Assembly (NCBI GenBank): GCA_002633025.1
Contig: NMRB01002666.1
Span: 30,320 to 94,319 of the forward strand
Direction of reading: 5' to 3'
Length of the DNA stretch: 64,000 nt
Source: Notospermus geniculatus
Lineage: Eukaryota > Nemertea > Pilidiophora > Heteronemertea > Lineidae
Of the stretch, positions 57,501-64,000 are shown piece after piece. The translations under genes and the position numbers were made by a program. How positions within the stretch are numbered: position 1 is the stretch's first letter; every line of letters starts with the position of its first letter. The notes under the pieces were generated by a model. The model made no database searches, was not told where the DNA came from, and saw nothing but the letters and a program-made list of their open reading frames with translations.

Positions 57501-58529
57501 CAAGCTACTCTTAGAGGATATAGACACTGTAAATGCCTTGTGTGACGATGTCCTTCAGTGGTTGGAGACGAATCAGGTAGGCTTAGCATCAGTTTGCTTT
57601 CCGATGAAGGTCTCATAAGTCGACGTACACGTACACTCTTAGCCGAAAAGGTTCTTTGGTGGCACACCAGGAGAACCCTCTGATTTAAGAACCCTCGAGT
57701 TGTTTAAGAACCCCTGGAGGTTCCAGATAGAACCTTTCCCTCAAAAAAGGGTTCTATCTGGAACCTTTATGGGTTCTTTGGCGACAGAAAGGTTCTATAT
57801 GGAACCCTTTCGGGTTCTTTATAGAAGGTTCTATATAGAACCTTGGGGTTCCTCTGGTGTGGCACAAAGAACCCCTAAAGAACCTTTTCGGCTAAGAGTG
57901 TANACAAAGGTATCAAAGAGTTCGTCTTTGCGATATCTTGTGGTATTCTTTATGTTTTAGAACAGATTTCTCAGATGTGAAACAAAATTAGCCCAACACC
58001 GTTTGGTCAGTACTCGTGTATCAAAAGTATTAATTTCATCAACCCCAGGTCAACTCACAGAGGAACAAATCGAACGACTGGCGAATGATGCCAAGCAACA
58101 GGAAGACGATGAACGAGCCGAGAGGTGTCGATGGGACGCGAGGAATATGGTGGAAGAGTACGTGCATTCTGTCAAGTCCATAATGAACGACAAGAGGCTC
58201 AGGGGCAAGCTACTCTTAGAGGATATAGACACTGTAAATGCCTTGTGTGACGATGTCCTACAGTGGCTAGAGACGAATCAGGTAGGCCTAGCATCAGTTT
58301 GCTTTCCGATGAAGGTCTCATAAGTCGACGTACACGTACGTTCTGGTATTACACTGCCTACACAAAAAAAACAGAAATAACATAAGGCGTCTCACTTTTA
58401 AAGTGTTTTCGATTTGTTTTCCAGTCGGCACTAAAAAGTGAAACAGAACAGAAGAAGAGAGAACTTGAAATAGTTGCAAGTCCGATCGTCGCGAAAATTT
58501 ACCAAGGTGCTGGCATGAAAATCAGCTGA
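54551..58529 (+). CDS. divergent cytosolic-type HSP70 chaperone
   Basis: HSP70s use ATP-driven cycles to bind and release unfolded peptides. Exons are 54551-54755, 54935-55140, 55396-55557, 55646-55983, 56165-56385, 56551-56687, 56915-57203, 57344-57576 (or its copy 58049-58281) and 58425-58529, giving 631 aa. The three family signatures are present in altered form: [27 protein letters not shown] and [13 protein letters not shown]. The linker region lacks the canonical DLLLLDVTPLSLG (here [16 protein letters not shown]). [14 protein letters not shown] marks the substrate domain. The protein stops at [12 protein letters not shown], just after the lid helices, without the GGMP stretch or the EEVD motif that recruits TPR co-chaperones. 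Many introns contrast with the often intronless stress-inducible HSP70s. A 5' UTR exon joins at 54546. Confidence 0.93.
57198..58338 (+). repeat. tandem copy of HSP70 exon 8 region
   Basis: 57198-57633 and 57904-58338 are near-identical and each holds a 233-nt exon in phase 1 to phase 0 (first residues [10 protein letters not shown] versus [10 protein letters not shown]). A MITE and a single N (57903) separate them. If real, the exons could be used alternatively but not together without altering the lid. If two haplotypes were concatenated, only one exists per allele. Confidence 0.85.
57634..57900. mobile_element. 267-bp Tc1/mariner-type MITE in HSP70
   Basis: Perfect 24-bp inverted ends (CACTCTTAGCCGAAAAGGTT.. 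and its reverse complement) are flanked by TA at 57632-57633 and 57901-57902. The interior has repeated GGTTCTATATGGAACC-like palindromes. The duplicate block shows the empty site CACGTACG at 58333-58340 with a single TA, proving insertion. Confidence 0.9.
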
Positions 58530-58566
58530 TATCATGTATAAACAGAAAGGTGGTGAACAACCAAAT

Positions 58567-58753
58567 GTGACCCGCTCCCGCAAAAGCAGACGCTTGTCGC
58601 AACCTCAGGAAAGGGTTAACGACCTTGCAGTACAGCAGCTGAAATGTACGTTGACGCAGGTTTAGTAGTGGACATCAGTGACAATAGTTGGGAAAACTGA
58701 TGACCAATGATGATCACTTGGGACAAGCGTCTGCTTTTGCTGGAGCGGCTCAC
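58567..58753. mobile_element. palindromic element after HSP70
   Basis: Imperfect 32-bp arms: GTGACCCGCTCCCGCAAAAG... and ...CTTTTGCTGGAGCGGCTCAC, both containing GCAGACGCTTGTC / GACAAGCGTCTGC. It lies in the HSP70 3' UTR region, before the AATAAA. Confidence 0.65.
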
Positions 58754-58945
58754 AATACTAACTGTCATACCAGTAGACAGAACCAGATACAAATGAACCA
58801 GTGCTGATGAAATTCTTAGCGACATGAATTGGCCATACTGACAATGAAGATGGACCATGGCCAACATGTGGAATAATGACAACATTCTCATTTTAAGCCA
58901 GGGCAGATATGATGTATATACATGTATGTAAATTATTGAAAAAGT

Positions 58946-58951
58946 AATAAA
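58946..58951 (+). terminator. candidate poly(A) signal for HSP70
   Basis: AATAAA about 420 bp after the HSP70 stop, in AAAGTAATAAAATCTG. No closer hexamer was noticed. Confidence 0.45.
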
Positions 58952-60501
58952 ATCTGTTATAAATGCCCAAAGCAGACAAGTGTTATTATAATGTCTACAA
59001 ATCGGCTCAGATTATCCTTCTTGCTAAAAACGAAATCTTTTAATCTTCCACAGTATTCCAATGGGACATATCTCCTAATCGCGTCCCGTTAGCCACGGGC
59101 TAAAACTTTCAATAGGCCTATTTGAAATAGAAGTTTATAGAGCGAACCAACAATCTGTGACAGCCATATTCCTCCAGTGATTGTTGAAGATCATCACCAT
59201 AACCGTGAAATCTTTGTTGGTGACACCGACATTGGCTTTTCATTTTCGATCTCCGTCGATCTATCAGGTATGTATTTAGATACCCTTATACCGTTCGTTT
59301 TTACAATACTCGTGCTCTTTAAAAACACATAAAATGTTTTTTTTGAGAGCTTTCCAACGGTTTTTCGCACTCCGGACATCATACGCGCGAAAAATACTTC
59401 CGTTTCTGTGAAGTACATGTATTTCATTTGCCTTACCTCACCACTACTAAAATGTGTTTGGATTGGGTATTATATGGATATTATAAGCCTATATATTACC
59501 CGTTATGTACACAAAGATATCAGAGAGAGAGAACACCTGTTGTGATCAACAAGCGTGCTTGGCTAAGTTCCTGTTAGTGAAATGACAAGTGATATTTCAA
59601 ATGGAACTAAGTTTAAATGATGCTGATGCATGGACAACATCAGGTCAGCAGTTGTCCGATGAGTGGCGGATTATCGAGGATTAACGGACTTTAAATCTTC
59701 AACGTTCTGTAGGTAAGCAACACAAGCTTTAGTAGACCTAGTTGGTCCACAAAAACTCAGGCCACGAGTGGTTTCAGATGTCATCAGTTGAGTGTAGTAA
59801 AACCACAAAGGAATGAAATCACAACGGTTCAACTAAGATTTCCACCCAATTTTGGTTTTCTGCCCATGTCATTAACCTTTGGTATACCATTCTACTTTCT
59901 CACCGTTTTGGTTTTAAATTGAAGTTAATGATGTTGTTATACAAATCAGTCTGTTTGGAAAGAAAACGACCCCAAGTCCGTAATCAATGGCTTTTTATTG
60001 GATTTTGCTTTTCTGAAGTTTTTCGAAGATGGAGACACAAACATTTGCCAGCTTCTTTGCAATAATGGCATGTTACAAAACACCCACGACAAGAACAGCC
60101 GAGGTGCTTTTTTTGCAATAACATGCAACACCTGTTGAAGGAACGATTCCTTTCATTGCTCGCTGAGAGGTCGTCTACGTTTATTCAATAAAACACCATG
60201 CCACCAGCATTCTCTGAGTGATATTCGATAGGCGGTCTTGAATCGAAAGACCTATTCTGTAAAAGGTTAATTCCTAAACATTCTTCATGAAAACGAATTG
60301 AAAGACATTCTTCAAAAGCAAACAGCCGTCTCCTGGAGCAACTGAACACCAATTGTTAAGTCTATGTTTAAATACACAGGGTCAATTTTGATATAGGCTG
60401 ATTATCTCTTGAAATATTTATTTGCTTCGAGGTGTGGCCATTTAAATTACATGTATTTTCAAAGGAAGAGAATGTGGCAGCCATGAATAAGTGCAATACA
60501 A
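58952..60501. other. no gene seen
   Basis: This stretch between the HSP70 poly(A) signal and the open frames near 60500 shows no supportable exon, RNA or repeat boundary. Confidence 0.45.
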
Positions 60502-60869
60502 TCATCTGTCTAGTGTGATGCTGTAAGCATGATGTGCTTGCATTAGACATTTCGGGATGAAAAGGCCGTCAGCTTTCCAGTAGGAGGGGAGCAGTCGGCC
60601 TTTGCCCGCGCCACCTGCGTTTAAGAAAGTTACACCAGTGATTTTGTCGACAGGAAAAGCTTGTGTGGCACCTAACCGTTGAAGGCGATAGGCCAACATG
60701 TAGCAACAAAATGAGTCTGCTTCCACTGACTTCCTCCAGATGACGCTTTTTGTTGTGAAAACCACCACCAACACAATGTTACCAATTTCGTTCGTGTCAG
60801 TTTTGGAACCGTTTGCCAACTGTCTGTCTTCGCAGTTGCACCCTGCCCCACCAAGTACCGCCCTGATTA
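60502..60869 (-). CDS. possible coding exon, unrecognised
   Basis: A minus-strand frame opens after a weak acceptor (AGTTAATCAG) as AVLGGAGCNCEDRQ and ends at a stop at 60502, about 120 residues (IVLVVVFTTKSVIW, PVDKITGVTFLNAGG, LPSYWKADGLFIPK). The protein-like composition and lack of repeats favour coding use. A second open stretch (about 61143-61404, minus, RYLEIRSSYQCNKG ... ending FTSAL) may be an earlier exon. No family is recognised and no start is found. Confidence 0.25.
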
Positions 60870-61431
60870 ACTATTTACTATGTCACCAGAAGCCAGACTG
60901 TATTGCTGTAACAAAAAACATTGATTTCATGATAGGAGCTGCTATTAATTATTAAAATCTTAATCAAATTGATAACCTCATTGATCTAGTACTAATGAAT
61001 GGTTGGCTGCGGTGTTTTCACAGAAACCATTCACATACTTGCAGAAAATCTGCAACTCTTTCGGACAGGCACAGGTTTATTTGTTACAGCCACGTTTGTA
61101 TGGAACTCACGCTTGAGATTTCTGTTACTTTGTATCTCTACAGTGCTGAAGTAAAGGAATAAACCAACACATGAAGACGCCTCAAGACTGTCCGCCGAAA
61201 CAGCTTCCGCAAGGAATGAGTTGATAAGCATGGCTTTCCCCAGAGACTTTTCATACGGTGAAGCGCTTTGAAAAACCGCTCAGGAATCATCACATATACT
61301 GAACTTCGGCCCGTGCTGTCAACATCACTACCATGATCACTTAAGGACAAAACGACACGGCAAATGCCTTTATTACATTGATAAGAACTCCTTATTTCGA
61401 GATACCTTCTGGAATATAACAGGACGTCATC

Positions 61432-61599
61432 ATGGGGCTTAATCTGTTGGATGAAATCATGAAAATTGACGACACGAAGGAGGCTGACTTCAAACCGGAC
61501 AAGAAGAAGAAGGTTGGGGATTATATCCTTGGGAAGACTCTGGGAGAAGGAACCTTCGCCAAGGTCAGAGTTGCAACACATGTTATTACGAAAGAAAAG
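61432..61599 (+). CDS. first coding exon of an AMPK-related (HUNK-like) Ser/Thr kinase
   Basis: ATG at 61432; 56 codons to the donor AAAG/GTTTGT, phase 0. After a charged N-terminus (MGLNLLDEIMKIDDTK) comes VGDYILGKTLGEGTFAKVRV, the beginning of a kinase domain with a perfect glycine loop (GEGTFAKV), and then THVITKEK. The next residues expected, VAIK with the ATP-binding Lys, would be in exon 2 beyond the window. The pattern (KVG-Y-LG--LGEG-FAKVR--THV-T-EK) is closest in memory to HUNK and other AMPK relatives, but one exon cannot settle the subfamily. Confidence 0.7.
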
Positions 61600-61782
61600 G
61601 TTTGTAAAGTAGATATTTTCCGTTTGCTCTTGCTTTTGCGGCCTATGCGTGTTCACGGTCTTCTTGAACATAGATGGGAGTGGCACCCCCCATAATATCC
61701 CGTTTCGGATGCAACCTCCCAGTCGGGAGACGCAAAATCCCAATCGGGAGGTGATCCCCCGATGCGGCAAAAGTTCCTGACT

Positions 61783-62456
61783 GCATACTACTAGGCTGTT
61801 AGTGTTAGGCCTACAGGGCTTTCATTCTAAACTCGTTCCTACGCAATATCTGTTCGGTATATTCCAAAAACATACAAGAACTGGCATTTAAACTTTAGCT
61901 ATACCAAACCGAAGCCAACTAGGCCAGGCCTAGCCTAGTAGCTCCGATTCGGTGCAACCGAATCGGGACACTGTTACAGTGTCCCGATTCGGTGTTCTTA
62001 CAAACCGTCCCACCTAACATGCCTAAACGGAACGAGTTTAGAATCTCCGATCAGTGCCAGAATAAGGTTGTCAATTGTACAATAATACGATTTCCTATCA
62101 TCATCATCATAATTTGGTCGGAGGACTGTTAGTCCTGTAGGCCATTATTGTCACGGGAGACTGCTATGATGAGTATGGAGTGTGCCATGGTCTGGAGTGA
62201 CGTCATCACTTCTAATCGGGGATTCTACTTTAGCCCCTAAACCTGCTTGACAATATGAATCATAGCTCTTTGACGTAAACCTGTTCCATAGAATAGGTCT
62301 TGGCCTAAATTAAATATTGTGTGAGACAAAAATAGGCCAAGCATCATGAAAACTGTCCGCTTACTCTCTGAATTAAATATTATGTATTTTTTCAGCCAGC
62401 TTCAAATCGTGTGAGCATTTGGTTGTTGGAAACAGAGGAAAATCGAAGGGATGCTC
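61783..62456 (+). pseudogene. copied NUP43 fragment in kinase intron 1
   Basis: A copy of 46482-47071: part of NUP43 intron 1, its TTTTTTCAG acceptor and the first 61 nt of exon 2 (PASNRVSIWLLETEENRRDA, truncated). It carries two extra pieces absent from the source, including a perfect 18-bp-arm palindrome (ACCGAATCGGGACACTGT..) at about 61958-61994. The retained acceptor could trap kinase intron 1 splicing, but no donor follows. Confidence 0.85.
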
Positions 62457-62549
62457 ACGTCTTACTAATCGTGCGTAATTAGTGATTGTTTTATAGCGTC
62501 TGCTACGCCTTCGTCACTGCCTCGCTTTCGTTCAGTGATTTAGCAGTTA

Positions 62550-63581
62550 CAGTACAGGGCACAATTGACATCCCATGTGCTTCGCGCACCCTGCGCGCAG
62601 CGTGCGAAGCTCTATCGCGCACCATTCTCGCGACGTGCGCGAAGACTTCGCGAATTTGGCGAGAACGGTGCGCGAACATTAACTGCCGACGTTCGCGCAC
62701 CCTTCGCGAAGCCTAGCCGCGTAGTGTTCGCGAAGGTCCAGTCTTCGCGATGTTATGAAGAACGGTCTGGCTGACGGTGTGTATCCTACGACAGGCTATG
62801 TAGTCATGAAGGCCTTGCGGACCATGTTTACACGGCGTCATGACGTCGCAAATCATCAGCACTGTGTTGGATGCACTACATTATCACATCACTCGTGTTA
62901 TGGGTGTGGCACATTCGGTTGTCTACATGCATGACATGTGCAGGCCCCGGTTGGCCAAGCCTAGGCTAACGACGGTGTGTGGGCGTGGACCGGTATAAAT
63001 TTGTGGATTTACTTGTTGGCCTGACGCTTCTAAAGGATGCATTTAGGGTAAGCCAATGTCCGTAGCCTCACCATCAGCTCAGCTCCAGCCGCCAGCCACG
63101 TGCATCGGGCATATCGGGGTGGGTAAGCCAAGCATGCAAGGCCTAGGCCTAGGCCTAGCCCTGCCTATAGGCCTAGGCCTACAGGTTATGTGTGATGATG
63201 ACAGATGTTACCTACACGCAGTAACGATGCCTTGTAGGCCTAGGCATGGTTGGTAGGCCTGACAAGGAGGCCTAGGCCCTAGGCCTGCCCTAGCCTCTAG
63301 GCCTAACATCGACAATTTCAAAACCATGATGGCTTGGCAACTGCGAGGATCAGAGAGTAGCCTCGCGAAGATCAGCTGTGTCGATGATATTACTCTGGTC
63401 TCGCGAAGGGTGCGCGTACGGTACGCGAGATAAAGTCACTGTTGTTCGCGAACATCACGCGAACCCTGCTCGCACCCTGCCCGAACGGTGCGCGCAGTGT
63501 GGCGATTAAGTTTCGCGCACCCTACGAGAATGGTTCGCGCAGGGTGCGCGAATTCAGGGATGTCAATTGTGCCCTGTACTG
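62550..63581. mobile_element. 1.03-kb TIR element with GC-rich subterminal arrays
   Basis: Perfect 25-bp inverted ends (CAGTACAGGGCACAATTGAC.. at 62550 and its reverse complement ending at 63581) are flanked by TA. Just inside, both ends carry many short TTCGCGCACCCTGCGCG-like words in both orientations (62579-62710 and 63405-63550). The centre includes an AGGCCT-rich block (63135-63305). No transposase is encoded, so it is non-autonomous. The long subterminal motif arrays are typical of transposase-binding sites. Confidence 0.82.
63135..63305. repeat. AGGCCT-rich degenerate satellite
   Basis: Clustered TAGGCCTAGGCCTAGGCCTA hexamer repeats with interruptions, inside the TIR element. The same AGGCCT words are scattered at low density elsewhere (for example 46285-46640). 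Confidence 0.7.
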
Positions 63582-63583
63582 TA

Positions 63584-64000
63584 GTACCGCCAAATACCGC
63601 GGCTGACACGTCGTGGCGCTGATCATACCTTTGCGGGTCGACTGGACAAGGCTCCTCGAGTACCTCATTCGAGAAATCGGACACCTCGCACAAAAGTGCG
63701 TTTATCGAGAAGACCGTTGAAATTCAACCACATAAACCATACATCAGTATTTAGTTAAGACAATGAGCTTTCCATTAGTGTAATTTATTTTGGAATAATG
63801 CAAACGAGTGAAGAGAAATCGTTTAAGAAATTTCGTCCTCCGCACAGAATTGGAGGTCACTTGGAGTAGAGCGTTGTTAAAAACATCGCCATAACTCCAA
63901 AAGTATGTCTGCATAAAACCAGCAAAACTGAATGGATGGAGAAACTATCAATCTCCAATCTGTGTTAATTTCATACATCGGCATGGTATTCCAAGTTTTT
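63584..64000. other. no gene seen
   Basis: The sequence from the end of the TIR element to the window edge shows nothing supportable. It is presumably still intron 1 of the kinase gene. Confidence 0.4.

Noticed and set aside
61138-61770. Minus-strand 210-aa frame as one complete gene
   Set aside because: Its first half is antisense to the kinase exon and to a low-complexity CGGGAGG repeat; only the 61143-61404 part is kept as a weak possibility.
1-64000. tRNA, rRNA and CRISPR arrays
   Set aside because: No cloverleaf-like box A/B pairs, rRNA motifs or regular spacer arrays were noticed by eye.

Overview
This looks like a draft-assembly window from a marine invertebrate animal. Genes are intron-rich with standard GT/AG splice sites, the sequence is full of short palindromic DNA-transposon relics, and AGGCCT-, ACATGT- and ACCGGT-rich stretches recur. 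The recognisable genes (WAVE, NUP43, HSP70, an AMPK-like kinase, a lambda-crystallin relative) are pan-metazoan. An echinoderm or hemichordate is my guess from base style only, with low confidence. Several local duplications meet at a single N or an N-gap, which suggests a highly heterozygous genome with haplotypes partly concatenated.

Layout on the + strand. 1-4635: an X-Y-X-Y tandem duplication around the first coding exon of a WASF/WAVE gene, with one truncated exon copy, a MITE and a gap. 4368-10443: the complete five-exon WAVE coding region (633 aa), followed by long 3' non-coding sequence. 17284-18102 (minus): a decayed CRYL1 (lambda-crystallin/L-gulonate 3-dehydrogenase) copy. 46153-49544 (plus): a complete eight-exon NUP43 gene (378 aa). 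49959-52573 (minus): exons of one or two unrecognised, probably secretory or membrane proteins. 54551-58529 (plus): a divergent nine-exon HSP70 (631 aa) without the EEVD tail, with one exon present twice. 61432-61599: the first coding exon of an AMPK-related (HUNK-like) kinase, whose intron carries a copied piece of NUP43 and a GC-rich 1-kb TIR element.

The striking locus is 20381-45434 on the minus strand. Two upstream coding exons (230 codons of mostly coiled coil, then 167 codons of Ser/Pro/Gln-rich linker) end exactly between codons. Downstream lie at least 18 intact exons that each start at a 3' splice site in phase 0, encode one to six C2H2/C2HC zinc fingers, have no start codon of their own, and end in a stop codon. 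A basic coiled-coil terminal exon (present twice), one non-finger internal exon, one frameshifted finger exon and one vestigial mini-exon sit among them. This is the gene logic of Drosophila lola or mod(mdg4): one constant oligomerisation half joined to one of many DNA-binding halves. Here the constant part is a coiled coil rather than a BTB domain. Several neighbouring exons are clearly tandem duplicates, so the array grows by exon duplication. It shares a head-to-head promoter region of about 0.7 kb with NUP43.

No tRNA, rRNA or CRISPR array was seen. Product names rest on remembered family motifs, not searches. Exon borders come from reading splice sites and phases by eye.
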